A stretch of 64,000 nucleotides of DNA from Sipunculus nudus. Lineage: Eukaryota > Annelida > Sipuncula > Golfingiida > Sipunculidae. Location of the stretch: the NCBI GenBank assembly GCA_026874595.1, contig CM049306.1:29441519-29505518 (forward strand), read 5' to 3'. Below the pieces are notes generated by a model. It did not search any database, was not told where the DNA came from, and saw only the letters and a program-made list of their open reading frames with translations. Below are positions 1 through 10,904 of this stretch, in pieces (the first letter of the stretch is position 1; each line of letters starts with the position of its first letter). The position numbers were made by a program, and so were the translations under genes.

Positions 1-1149
1 GATGTGAGTGAAAGTGACAGTTGTATCACATGAATCTACATCATGTTCTTATGTGGTTCCCTTCCTTTTTTATTACCGTAAACCAAGTAAAAAGTTTAAA
101 GTATAAAAAAAAGTGATTTTAATGCCTAAACTCTGTAACTGTCAAATTCAGAAGAAGGCGGGGCTAATGGTTGAAGGACAACAACTACTAGTTAGGTCTC
201 CTGACTAATCTGACTTTCAGAAACAGCTATAGGGCCTAGCTTATCAAGATAAGTTCATAATCAAAGGTATAACCCCATGCATATAAAAACTGAAACCCAG
301 AAGGCTTAAAAAACATATTCTTATCAAGAGGATACCTTCATCCTCGTGTAACACACAGTGCCACCAATAGCCATAGATCAAACCTTTCAAAATCCTTTTT
401 TTTTTTTTTCTTACAAATATTAGTGGCTACTCATAGACTTTACTTTCTCCAAAGAGTAGAGGTCTAGTGTTTTCGTCAATTCGGGTTGTTTGGTATGTAT
501 TCGTTGACAATATTTCTTGCTTATTGCTATTATCTCCGGGGATGTTTTACCGGCGTTGGTGTTGTCTGTTAGTTACTTTACTCAAAATGTTATTAACGGA
601 TTTCGATGAAATTTTCAGGAAAGCTGGGCAATGATAAAACGAACATCTGGAATTCATCCGGATCACCGTCTGAATCAAGGATTTTTTTTTTTAAAAGAAG
701 AAACGCTGTATTTCTGACATTGCCATATGAAGCCTTAATTGCCGGAGATCTCCACTCACTGAGTGCAAATTTCTAGTGCAATTAGACACGCAAAATTCAA
801 TGATATGTGCTAGTCATTACAGGTGTGTATGAACATGTTGTTCCAACTATTGCACAGGTATCACACACACATATAGGGCTCACGCGGGTACCCTGTCACG
901 CATGGTTACAGATCTGAGTCAGGTACGTATGATCTCACTTCGTATATGTCACAGACCAAGGACCTCACACATAATCACTCATGCATGTCCTTTTTCGTCA
1001 CAGATATTGCTATTAAGGAGATACATTTAACCGATCGCCAAAACAATTTCTAACTTCTGAAAGAAAATGATTTCACTGCATTTTTATGGACGAATTCAAA
1101 AGGTAGACAGAAACAAGGGACCCATGGGCCACGGCGCTCAGGTGAAATT
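1..1149. other. AT-rich non-coding stretch
   Basis: No open frame of useful length, splice-framed exon or recognisable repeat was seen here. The stretch contains short poly-T/poly-A runs (for example near 395-410 and 680-692) and ordinary AT-rich intergenic-type sequence. Confidence 0.6.
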
Positions 1150-1830
1150 GGTTATGAGAATATTTTTATTACGTCCAGACCAAATCCCTGTCTTAATTCA
1201 GGCTAGTCCAAACCCCGATTAGGATCTGGTTCTGCCCAAATCCTGATTCAAACTTTGATTTACTGATAATACGGAATAACACCTTCTACCCTGTGACCTG
1301 GATCTTTAACCTCATGACCCTAAAATAAAAAAAAAGGTTCTTTCTTTATTGGAGGGTCATATATAATTCAAGTTTGAAACCAATATGTTAATCGAAACTG
1401 GAGTTATCAATCAGAAACAATATATGTGAACATTTAAACACTGTGACCTTGATCTTATTATCCTTGTGACCCAAAAATCAATCAGGTTCATCTCCTATTT
1501 GCAGGTGACCTATATACTAGTATGTTAGATAGAAGGTTTGGGATGAAAAGTTTGGCTTAAAAAGCATCCACAATTTTTCTATAAGTAGGTTCTGTGGCCT
1601 TGACCTTTGACCTCATGACCCCTAAATAAAAAGGGTTCTTATATTATTGGTGCAATAAAAATAAGCAAAGCAAAGTTTGATTTAGAATGCATCCACAATC
1701 TTTCTTAATATGTGGGTCCTGTGCCCTTGACCGTTGACTTCATGACCCCAAAATCGAGTTGTTGCATTAGAGGTCCGAACTGACGGACGGACAGGGTGAT
1801 TACTATAGAGCATCAGCTTATTCAAGCAGG
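1150..1830 (+). repeat. Degenerate 'TGACCTTGACC' tandem repeat, mollusc type
   Basis: A phrase of the form 'CTGTGnCCTTGACCTTTGACCT' followed by 'CATGACCCnAAAAT' recurs at about 1,290, 1,441, 1,590 and 1,717, so the period is roughly 130-150 bp. The stretch ends in a GACGGACGGACAGGG segment near 1,780-1,797. I recall this layout (degenerate TGACCTTGACC units, terminal GGACGGAC stretch) as a common dispersed repeat in mollusc genomes; that is memory, not a search. An apparent minus-strand reading frame at 1,682-1,897 is a by-product of the repeat. Confidence 0.65.
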
Positions 1831-2217
1831 GCCCTAAAATAAAACATAGGGTTGCTGGACACAAATAATACCACAGTTGTAAATCTGATATTATCATTAT
1901 AATTTGTCAGTCTTAAAATAAAGGAAAACATTAGAAAAAAATACAGGTGGTGCCACCAGTCTTCAGGAATTGAAGAAACCAGTCATAATCAATGTAAACA
2001 ACAGGTTTAAGGACACTAAATGAAACCACAGTTGAGAAACTGACATAATTGCTGTTATTTGACGGTCTCATAAACAAGAAAAAAAATCGTAACAAATTAG
2101 AAATAATGCATCAGTTTTTTAGAACTTACAACCCTAGTCAAGGTCGATATGCCAGGCAAGATTCAGGACAATCCATACATTTATTATCAAGGTACTAGAG
2201 GTTTTGTATCAATTTTT

Positions 2218-2368
2218 CGGGGGGGGGGGGGGGGGGTACTTACGAGCCCAATAGCTCGGAGGATATGTCACAGTGACCTAATTTCAGGTTTTCAAGGAGA
2301 TTTTCATTGACCTCATTGGATATTCAATTACAGGTTTCTAGGTCCAACGGGGTCAAAACGTGCCATTC
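2218..2368 (-). repeat. Fragment of a family-A array unit, with a poly-G tract
   Basis: Read on the minus strand, this stretch gives the same order of phrases as the array units at 17-18 kb: GGACCTAGAA, then AATCTCCTTG, then GAAATTAGGTC, then TATCCTCCGAGCTAT, then GTACCCCCC. The 18-base G run at 2,219-2,236 is the expanded CCCCCC that closes the same phrase in the arrays. It is therefore a truncated, diverged relic of the putative rolling-circle family A. It lies directly next to the TIR element that begins near 2,371. Confidence 0.7.
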
Positions 2369-2370
2369 TT

Positions 2371-3612
2371 AAGGCCCATTCACACCGAACGCTGCGCTGC
2401 AGAAAAGGTCGAGTAGGCCTAGATGCAAATACACTATAGGATGTCCACACCAAACAGAGACAAATAGATCATATAGCCAATTTGCCGCAATTATGGCATG
2501 AAAGTAAATTTAAATAACACTTAAGATATGGTTTGTCGTCGTGGAGGTATTTTACGAAAATCTGAAAAATGGCTTTTTGAAGGTAAAAAACTAGATGTTG
2601 TATCTTACTACAAATACCTTGGAATCGCCTTAACTAATAACATTTTATGGACAAAAACACAAAAGCAACAAGCAAATATGTAGTATGTATGATAAAAAAT
2701 TTAATTATAAATACCAGCATCTGAATACCAATCAACTTTTAAGGCTTTTCGATATTATGGTTGTACCAATTATTTTAGATGGAAGTGAACTTTGGGGCTA
2801 AAAGATATGGTATAGTACAAGAATGGCATAATGATATAAACATTAGTAGTAAATTATATGCTTATGGAGTTTTCAAATCTATGCTTACACTTGAAAAATA
2901 TTTAATGTGTTACAAAGGTAAAAATGAATTGGCCAGATTTAGATGTTCTAGTCATAAATAAGCTATAGAAGTTGGCCGTCAATTTGGTATCAACAGAGAA
3001 GAAAGGATCTGTGAACATAGTTTTAAGATAGGTTTTAATATTATTGAAGATGAAGCAAATTTTTTTGCTAGAATGTCCTATATATATATGTACACTGATT
3101 TGTGTAATAAATATTTGCCAATAACATACCATGAACCTAATAAATATAATTTTAGAAAATTGCTTAATATGGATGAAATGTTTCAGATAGTTCAATTGGC
3201 AGCCTACATTTTTCATCCTTTCAAGAAAAGATCAATGTTTTTTGGTGTATAATGCCACATCATAATAATCATGTACCGTTAAACAGAAATTCATATATAT
3301 GCTCACTATTTTATAAGATATATTTAAGAAGCTTGTTATCTAAACGTGTTTAAGTCATTTATTATTTCTTTACTTATTTAATTATTTGACGTTCCTTCAT
3401 ATCTTTGAGTACTATTGATGTATTATTCTTGTTGAAAATTTCGGCCCGAGGCCTTTTTCTTGAATAAAACACTTGTTCTGTTCTGTCCACACCAAACGCC
3501 GCGCTGCAAAGCAGAGTTGAAAAAATGTTAAACTTTCTCCGCTTTGCAGCGCAGCAAAAATGCCTAGCCGTTTATTCAGTGTATTATTTGCAGCGTTCGG
3601 TGTGCCCAGGAC
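2371..3612. mobile_element. TIR-bearing DNA element (MITE-like), interrupted by a LINE
   Basis: The left end reads CCCATTCACACCGAACGCTG (from about 2,370). The right end (about 3,588-3,607) reads GCAGCGTTCGGTGTGCC, its near-perfect inverse, so these look like terminal inverted repeats. A second inverted pair, CGCCGCGCTGCAAAGC (from about 3,497) and GCTTTGCAGCGCAGC (3,541-3,555), lies inside the right-hand part. The two parts are separated by a LINE remnant. A 14-bp direct repeat, TGTCCACACCAAAC, occurs at 2,442-2,455 and 3,484-3,497 and may be the LINE's target-site duplication. An alternative is two partial MITE copies sharing this internal phrase. No transposase is present and the superfamily is not assigned. 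Confidence 0.55.
2520..3483 (+). pseudogene. Degenerate non-LTR retrotransposon (LINE), reverse-transcriptase C-terminal end and 3' UTR
   Basis: Plus-strand conceptual reading with frameshifts and stops gives fragments typical of the region downstream of the reverse-transcriptase active site in CR1/L2-like LINEs. These include GGILRKSEKWFFEGKKL and SYYKYLGIALTNNI near 2,540-2,640, a LFDIMVVPIILDGSELWG phrase near 2,745-2,800, and a C-terminal IEDEANFFARMS segment near 3,040-3,075. The last resembles the usual 'IEDExHF..CP' zinc-like end. The catalytic part of the reverse transcriptase is absent (5'-truncated). The tail, TTGAATAAAACACTTGTTCT followed by GTTC at 3,460-3,483, resembles LINE 3' ends. 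It is inactive because of several stops and frame changes. Confidence 0.75.
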
Positions 3613-3639
3613 TTAACAGACAACATAGGCGGAGGAAGG

Positions 3640-3690
3640 TGCTGTTGTGCGTGTGTGTGGGGGGGGGGGGGGGGGGGGGGAGGGGGGGTA
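3640..3690. repeat. (GT)n plus 22-base poly-G tract
   Basis: GTGCGTGTGTGTGG runs into G at 3,659-3,680, then A and a further G7. The antisense reading gives an artefactual polyproline frame. The length is probably unreliable in the assembly. Confidence 0.9.
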
Positions 3691-3965
3691 CAATCTGAAA
3701 CTGAGGAGTATGAATGTAGCGAGCACAGCAAGTACCATACATGCGATGTAAATGTAAATCTATAATTTAGCATAATAATCATAACTGTGTTTACATGTAT
3801 ACTTGTGTTTAAAAGTACAACCAAATTATTAACAAAGAATTTATGTCCGTTTCTTGAACATTTTTATGCTGTTGACATGAAATGCAAAAAAAAAAATAAA
3901 TAATTGTAATCTAAGACACACAGTCCCAACAAAACATGACAGGGATTTAGCAAATCTAATCGTTC

Positions 3966-3968
<3 letters not shown>

Positions 3969-4052
<84 letters not shown>
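3969..4052. repeat. (TA)42 microsatellite
   Basis: Uninterrupted TA dinucleotides over 84 bp. Shorter TA runs follow at about 4,270-4,340. The tyrosine/isoleucine-rich frame on the minus strand is only the repeat. Confidence 0.97.
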
Positions 4053-4058
<6 letters not shown>

Positions 4059-5744
4059 GCACCCTTGTGTCATACTTGGTTAAGTCAAATACTCCCCTTC
4101 TGTCGTATGAAACTCGATGTCCCACCATGCACTCATCTTGGGTGTACGGTGGGTAACGGTACTTGATCAGACTACAAGCTTTGACAAGTATCATTATAGG
4201 TTGACATGGCCCCCTGTACCCCATAAAACAGGTGACACCTGCAAATAGGCCTACAACCGCATGCCAACATACAATATATATAGGTATAGCTAAGATTTCT
4301 TTGGACAGACAATATATATATATATACATATATATATTATAATTTTGTTTATATCTACCATTTCATACTACGCAGGCGCTAAAATAAATCTAAGCAATTA
4401 ACCTTAGGACATGGACAGTGTTCATGCACACATATTCATTGTAATACTATCCTGCACCAAAACCCTTTTATCGGAAGCCTTGATGCAATAGTTGCGCTAT
4501 CTAGCGTTACTTTTGAATGTGAAAATGGATTGAACGCGGATGGCAGGTAAAAGTTCCCAAATGTCCCATGTTAGATTTTAAAATATTAAAATATAAAGCA
4601 TGATGCCATTCGAGATTTAAGGTTAAATCGTAATCAAAGATTCTTCATCCCAACATGTTTAATTAATTCATACACTTCACTCTCCCAATTTACTAACATG
4701 TCCAATTGTAATATAACAGTCTGTGCAGACTTTCAGTCAGACCAGACATAGCTTTTTTTGTGTTGTGGACATGGGGAACGTACAGTGGTTCAGGCACATA
4801 ATTTACACTTGTCTGTAGTCAGTTTCTGCTTGGTAAACCCATTTTATTTTTAACTTTTTCTATTATGCTTAAGTAGTCTGCATGGACCTACACTTGTTAA
4901 AATTAGTTTTGCACATGGATCACATATACGGAAAGGGGTCGGGGGGATAACAAACAATTAAGGTACCCATGGGTCACATCGCTCTGCTGAATTTTGGAAT
5001 ATATTAGTAACTGCAAAATATTTTTATTTCTTTTGGTTTTTCATGTATATTATCATTAGAAAAGCTATGAGAAAATGGCCCTGCTAAAATGAAACTCTGT
5101 AAATTATAGAATAATGGACATGAGCTAAACCATTTAGTGATGCACCAAGGGAACAAATAGGCCTACGGTAAGTGTTATATAAAAGTAACATTTCATAAAC
5201 AAATAATGTGTGAAGGTAATTAAGTTTTCAAAAGTTAAATATATGGCAATATGAGTTAAATTAATCCAACAAAGTTTGAACAATATTCCTATTCACACCT
5301 AGGTCCCGCCAACTTTAAGAGATATGAATGAAATGCTACAAAGTATTTATATCTTCTTAAATCTTGTCAGTAAGCACTTACATTAGATCCTAATATTTGA
5401 ATATTAGGATTATATTCCTGAATTTTTTTTCTTTAAAAAAATCAAAATTGTCCAAGTCTCATCAAAAAGAATTTATTTAACATTAAAATTATAAGTTTAA
5501 TCTTGTTTATTAGTCCTGTGTATTGAAGGGGTGGGTGGGGGGAGGGGTCTCCGTTGTTACTGCTCGTTGCTGAAAAAAAATGTTAATTTTAAGATTCATC
5601 TAGTTCATAGTACAGGTCTGTCAATAGAATGGGGGGGGGGGGGGGGAGAGAAAAAGGCTCCCTGTGGTATTAACTGCAGACAGCCTGATCGAGCTCAACT
5701 CATAGGAGAGAGGGTTTGCACTAGTGATGAGATTCCATAACACT
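4053..5744. other. Non-coding stretch
   Basis: AT-rich DNA without exon-like frames. Low-complexity G-rich pieces lie at 5,527-5,549 and 5,630-5,646 (G run). The latter adjoins the family-A-related repeat that starts near 5,745. Nothing else was recognised. Confidence 0.55.
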
Positions 5745-6742
5745 ATGCCAACAGCCTGGGGAGCATAGAGAGCTGCACTGAATGACCTACAGTCACCAAA
5801 GTGGACTGCTTGACAATATAAGGGAATACAACAAGAGCCTCCAAGAAAAATATTCAATAACTAGCCTAATTTTGCAGCTTTTATTTTCAAATTTCAGATT
5901 TTAACAGATAAAATCCTTATGTGCACATGCTGTGAAAATTCAATCCACAGAACTTGCAGGAAAAAAAGTGCCTTGGCCAAAATTTAAGGTACCAATTTTT
6001 ATTTTTGCTAATATTTTTAAAAAATTAAAAGATTTGATCTAATTTTGGGTATATAATTTAATTTTAATTAGTGAAATGTATATTACTGGAAAAAAGTCCT
6101 TAGCTTTAACATGTTATGTGTTAAGCGATCAAATCTTTCCTGATTTTAAAAAAAAATGCATTATGTTTGAGCCCATAACTTTTTTAAATTAAATAATACA
6201 GACCTTACTTCTGGCATGTACATTAGAACTATATATATGAATATTTATGGTAAGTATGAGGAAAAACAGATGAGTGGTTTTGATATTAGGCAGTCCTGAA
6301 GTGTAAAAATATGTTTTTAATAAAAATTGAGGTTTTTCCTTAATTTCTCAAAGGAACAAAGTCGCAAAGACCCAGTTTTCAGCTTGGTAGATCTTGGGGA
6401 CATCTTACATTATGCCAACAGCCTGGGGAGCATAGAGATGTGCACTGAACGACCTACAGTCACCAAGTGGACTGCTTGACAATGTAAGGGAATACAACAA
6501 GAGCCTCCAAAAAATATTCAATTACTAGCCTAATTGTGCAGCTTTTATTTTCAAATTTCAGATTTTAACAGATTAAATCCTTATGTGTACATGCTTTGAC
6601 AATTAAATCCATAGTACTTACAGGAAAAAAGTACCGTGGCCAAAGTTAGGTCCAATGGTGTCGAAACGTGCCAGTCTTACGGACTGACATCCGGACGACG
6701 GACCACGACTATAGCTCAGATGACTTATAGTCAGCTGAGCTA
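5745..6742 (-). mobile_element. Family-A-type rolling-circle-like element, minus orientation, with an internal duplication
   Basis: The 5' terminus lies at about 6,742 on the minus strand: TTAGCTCAGCTGAC, then AAGTCATCTGAGCTATAG, then GTCGTGGTCC and GTCGTCCG. This matches the element start at 54,885. The interior is the reverse complement of 54,990-55,600, with shared phrases such as GATGTCCCCAAGATC and CTTTGAGAAATTAAGGAAAA. A block of about 235 bp beginning GCCAACAGCCTGGGGAGCAT occurs twice, at 5,747-5,980 and 6,413-6,645. The 3' end was not located, so the lower boundary is only where similarity is evident. No coding capacity. Confidence 0.75.
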
Positions 6743-7016
6743 AAAAGGGGGACAGGAATGACACTACCAAATTTAGTCAACTTACAGTTGGAAATATTTT
6801 TTTCAAAATAGCATTTAGTTTAGAATATCTGGCTCAAATTTCTCATAATAAATACAGCTTGCTGAAACTTCTGGCCTGGGCATTCAGACTTTGTTTCATA
6901 AAGGTTTTTCGAAGGAAACCGGTTGGTCAGTTTCTCTCAGGTTGAGGTTACCTGATGAGCTTGTGACATATGAAGGGACTATGAACCACAGAAGAAATGA
7001 TAAAGTTAGTAAACTT
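6743..7016. other. Intergenic spacer
   Basis: Ordinary AT-rich sequence between the repeat and the presumed 3' end of the PNRC2-like transcript. Nothing specific was seen. Confidence 0.5.
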
Positions 7017-7023
7017 AATTACA

Positions 7024-7029
7024 TTTATT
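7024..7029 (-). terminator. Candidate poly(A) signal of the PNRC2-like gene
   Basis: TTTATT on the plus strand is AATAAA on the minus strand. It lies about 2.4 kb downstream of the PNRC2-like stop codon. It would close a long 3' UTR (7,000-9,468) that holds only spurious frames plus a poly-C tract at 7,231-7,246. Other AATAAA-like hexamers occur in between, so this choice is a guess that transcript data would settle. Confidence 0.3.
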
Positions 7030-9468
7030 AAACAACTTTCCCAGAGCATGAGCACAGAAAAATTATGCATATAAAAATAAACTTTATATATTAAAATATA
7101 ATAATTTTCAATCTGAATAATGCGGAAAACAATTACCCAAAGCTATAGGTTTGTCCCTACACATTGCTTTAAGAGAACAAACGACAGCCCCAAACACATC
7201 GGGGTTTCTCAATATGGCACACATACTTAACCACCCCCCCCCCCCCCACAAAAAAAAAACATGACTGGTCTCAAGAGTACAGGAAACTGAAAATCGTGCT
7301 CTTCTTGAATATTATCAGCCACAGTTCCTGCAACAAAATTGAAAAGGTTTTAAAACTTCATGACACAGGTAAAGAATACTGGAATTCTTCTGTACAACAA
7401 TTTTGAGTTCTCAATTATAATTACAGTAAGAATACTTTTCAACGTTCAGAAGTTTTCAAATACATGTTCAAAATAAGCAAAACTGAAGAACAGAAAGAAT
7501 ATTATTACCAGGTGACCTTGGTGAAACCTTAATGAACCCATTCAGTAATCTTGTTCACAGGTGAATGGCAACATTATACATGCTTAACAGTGAAAACAAA
7601 CTCAGCTGCTGAATATAAATGATTCTCAGTTTTAGGGTAATTAGGACCAGGTTACAGCAGCACTGAAAGTAGTACTTACCTGTGCACTTACCTAAGATGA
7701 TGCTTCCAGTCCATCTTCTTTCCACATTATCAGCATTACTTGCCATTTTTTTGTACACACCTCCCATCCCTCTCTTTAAAGACAATTTTTTACAAAACCA
7801 AAGATTTTTAAAAACTAAGAAACCCATTCAAGAACACTGATAATTTCCTGTTGATCACCAATTTCATTGCTGTATTTTGTTGACAGTATTAATCTGTACT
7901 CATGACCATAAAATGATACAGCCCAAAACTTCAACAAATACAAGGCATTACAAATTAAGCTATCAAGCCTTTTAATCTTCCCTTCCATCTTATCAAATAA
8001 CAGGTCAATTTCCTAGCACATAGCCAAAATTTTGCCAAAATATTTTACTGTATATTCAAAATGACAGCCCCAAAAACTTTGAACCAAAAACAAGGGAAGG
8101 GAACAATTTTGACAAAAGAATTTCAGATACATCAAAGAAAACCCAAAATTTTAACAAAGGGGCTGTCTGTAAATACTCCACCCTCTTTCAGTTTAAGTAT
8201 AATCACACACACATCCACACACAGTCAAACTTTCTGGCAAAGCCAGCTTGTGATTGTGATACACTTGGATCTGGATGATGTGTGGGCCCTAAAAAGGGCC
8301 CGGGGAGGGGAAAAAGACGGGACTTGACGACACAGATAGTAGAGGATCTTCTGATCCAACTTGTCTTGACAGAATTCTTCGTCTGGCTGTCTTGTCATCC
8401 ATGCTGTTTGTTCGTAGCATTCACAATTCCTCTTGAATCTTGAGCCAGTAGAGAGAGCAGCAGCTTGAGATCTTGGTCTTCTTGGCATGAGAACCACAGC
8501 AGTCGATGGCAACTGGACAAGATGGTGCTCAATGATGGACTGCTCAAAGATACAATATATATAATCCTACCCTGATAGGCAGCTGCTTAATCTACTAGGC
8601 CTGTCCATTAAAATATAATTCCAAACATTGCTAAACAAGTAAAAGTGGCTAGGCCACGCATTAACCAATGCTGGAATTGTGATAATGCTAACATGTTCAA
8701 ATTTATAAAAAAATAATCTCTCAGCATGTATGACATAACATCATGACCTAATAATGACAAGTCAAAAGACTGTTCATGTAAAAATACTGTCATGAGAGTC
8801 TTGGATCAACAAACAAAGCTATTTACAGCAGATAGAAAGTACAGCATTATCAAGCAGCTTCACCAATAACATTCACATTATTAACTGAAACAGGACACTA
8901 TCTTATCTACTGTAACCACTGAGAACAGACTGACACAGAATCTCTTGCAGCTCTTATGAACTACAACCTAGCCATTTTAACAAGGGTAATCATTAATCAA
9001 CATCAGCTTTAAAGAAGGGAAAAATCATGGAAAATATTAAAAATAATTGACAAGGTGTAAGGAAATTTAGACTGGGAAAATTATAAATAAAGTATACTTA
9101 ATGGAAAATTAACAGAGAATCAAATTTAATGCATTATTGTTTTGTTAACAGAGAAAAACCAGCATTGCTGATGGGTATTTAAAGTTACCCCAATAAATGC
9201 ATGTAAAATTACATTTGTTTCTTAAGCACATATGACACCACAATACATTTTAAAACTGTACAATAAGCACACTGTTCCACCTCTATTACTCAATAAACTC
9301 ATCAGCAACAGTGTGTGAAATGTGCGTTCATGGAATGCCAACAATGCAACCAATATCAAATCACATCCTAATTCTGAAGTCCATGGCATATTTGCGTAAA
9401 ACATCAGTTCCTGCAGTTTTCATTGTAATGCTGACTGGCATGAAAGACGAAAACGAGCAAGCCTTGTG
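7030..9468 (-). other. Probable 3' UTR or downstream flank of the PNRC2-like gene
   Basis: AT-rich stretch without splice-framed coding exons. Frames at 8,061-8,327 (+) and 8,225-8,512 (-) overlap each other and show no recognisable domain. Vertebrate PNRC2 mRNAs also have 3' UTRs longer than the coding sequence, as I recall, which makes a long UTR plausible but unproven. Confidence 0.35.
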
Positions 9469-10056
9469 CTATGCGTTCACTTTCAGGATTCCTTTCAACG
9501 CCACTGTCATTTCTGAGCAAGTGGAAGTAGCATTGCTTATTTCCGCTGCAAACCAGTGCATTGGAGGTTTTGGCAGGACTGTAGGCGACGGGGGATCACT
9601 GAATTTGGCACCAGCGTACGCACAGGAACTGGTCAGCACTGTGGACTTCACTGGGGTGGTTGTGCCGCTGGACGGATTGTTTTGTGACACTGTCGCACAC
9701 TCCCACCCGGACTCATTGGCAGTGGTTTCGGCACTCTTGTGCACAGGGCTGCGTTTACCTGAAGTACCTGTCACCTTCCTCTTTGAGGTAGAGCCCTTGG
9801 AATCACATCTATGACGTTTGTGCAGGTGTCCTGTGGGCGAGCTCCTGGTATTGGCATTATAGGAACTACCATTTGTTTGCCCATTGTTACCTTGTGTCAA
9901 ACCAGTAGGACTCGTAGTCCCAGAGTTCTTTCTGCTTCGACTGCAGATGTTATTATTGACTCTATCCTCCTGTTCTCCGCGTTTTCTAGGATTTGCTGGT
10001 CTTCCTTTCATCCTTGCAACCTTTGGATAACTCGCACGGGTATCTTGTTTACACAT
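9469..10056 (-). CDS. PNRC2: Proline-rich nuclear receptor coactivator 2-like protein (PNRC2 homologue), 195 aa
   Basis: PNRC2 family members link the decapping complex (Dcp1a) and Upf1 in nonsense-mediated and hormone-triggered mRNA decay, and bind nuclear receptors. The C-terminal third carries the family signature: residues about 147-168 read YAGAKF then SDPPSPTVLPKPPMHW. This matches, from memory, human PNRC2 with only conservative changes. It is followed near residues 187-193 by LKGILKV, the counterpart of the human LxxLL-type nuclear-receptor box, here with Ile in place of the fourth-position Leu. Residues 1-145 are basic and Ser/Thr/Asn-rich with clusters PRKRG, KRHR and SKRK, probably disordered and nuclear-targeting. 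The protein is longer than the 139-residue human one. The ATG at 10,056 is the first in frame; an in-frame TGA lies upstream at 10,075-10,077. No intron interrupts the frame. The long plus-strand frame over the same DNA (9,311-9,814) is antisense. Confidence 0.9.
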   Translation of the reverse strand: MCKQDTRASYPKVARMKGRPANPRKRGEQEDRVNNNICSRSRKNSGTTSPTGLTQGNNGQTNGSSYNANTRSSPTGHLHKRHRCDSKGSTSKRKVTGTSGKRSPVHKSAETTANESGWECATVSQNNPSSGTTTPVKSTVLTSSCAYAGAKFSDPPSPTVLPKPPMHWFAAEISNATSTCSEMTVALKGILKVNA

Positions 10057-10287
10057 TGGCAAGGCGTAGCGGCTTCACGTCAGCCAAGGTCATTCGGTGA
10101 CCCTTTGTTATGATCTAAGATTTTCAAAGAAACCTCCCTTGACCCTAACGTTTGTAGCAAAACAACACTTATCTCTGGTACTCTACTAATGTACTGTAGT
10201 TGTCATACAGAACGAGAGTTCTTTTTAAAAGTCTCAAGGGTTAAACAAACTACCTTACAGCAGGGAGCGATGAAACATCGACAAACC

Positions 10288-10296
10288 AAAATGGCG
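10288..10296 (+). promoter_or_regulatory. YY1-like core-promoter site
   Basis: AAAATGGCG matches the YY1 consensus (AAnATGGCG), which in animal housekeeping genes sits just downstream of the transcription start. It lies 230 bp upstream of the PNRC2-like start codon. It also forms the start codon context of a 35-codon plus-strand frame. Confidence 0.4.
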
Positions 10297-10398
10297 TCAA
10301 CCAAAAGGTCTGGCCTTGTTCCTTCCGCGTCCTACTTGAGCGAACCAACCGACGAAAGTCTAGTGTCTTCTGAAGAAATGTTTCACTCTGAGTGGTAG
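10291..10398 (+). CDS. Possible 35-codon micro-ORF, plus strand
   Basis: ATGGCG with A at -3 and G at +4 is a strong Kozak context. The frame runs to TAG at 10,396-10,398 and encodes a short acidic peptide beginning MASTKRSGLVPSASYLSE and ending FHSEW. It lies antisense to the presumed 5' leader of the PNRC2-like gene, within the shared promoter. No homologue is recognised, and chance in a GC-richer promoter stretch is the main alternative. Confidence 0.2.
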   Translation: MASTKRSGLVPSASYLSEPTDESLVSSEEMFHSEW

Positions 10399-10904
10399 CC
10401 AAAACAATATCCTTCTATTATTAAATTTTGGTATCAATTTTTGAGCCAAAATCCACCCACAACAGGGCTCCAAACTCCTGACAGCAAATAACCTACTGCA
10501 TCTCCTTTCCAACTGTTGTGACTCTCCACCGTTGTTTACCTGGCCAATAGCTAGGTAGCCAGCATGTCACGTGGTTTCCAGTCACCAATTGTAGACTTTT
10601 CTAAAAATAGCTAAGCCCATCTAATTAACATATATTAAGAATTCCCGATTGTGTTGCTTTTGTTTTGTAAACAATCAAAGTAAGCCATACAAAGAACAGG
10701 AATTTTCTCACCGAAACTGAACTATTTCGTTCAAACATGATGTTTCACCACCATTTGTCATGATATATAATAAAATTTATCGGTTTAGTCATTGAACAAA
10801 GGGGTGATTCACAAAGTGAATGATGCGTTTAGTCGGGCTCTTCCGGAAATTCCTCTTCAGATGGGCAATCCCATATGTGACGTCACAGCCGGAGGCGGGG
10901 AAAC

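Noticed and set aside
3864-4073. Tyrosine/isoleucine-rich protein from the TA runs (also 34,594-34,881)
   Set aside because: Simple translation of a microsatellite.
8225-8512. Minus-strand 95-codon frame as a further PNRC2-like exon
   Set aside because: No splice sites frame it, no domain is recognised, and it overlaps an equally open plus-strand frame.
9311-9814. 167-codon plus-strand frame over the PNRC2-like gene
   Set aside because: It is antisense to a recognised coding sequence, has no known domain, and its openness follows from the minus-strand codon pattern.
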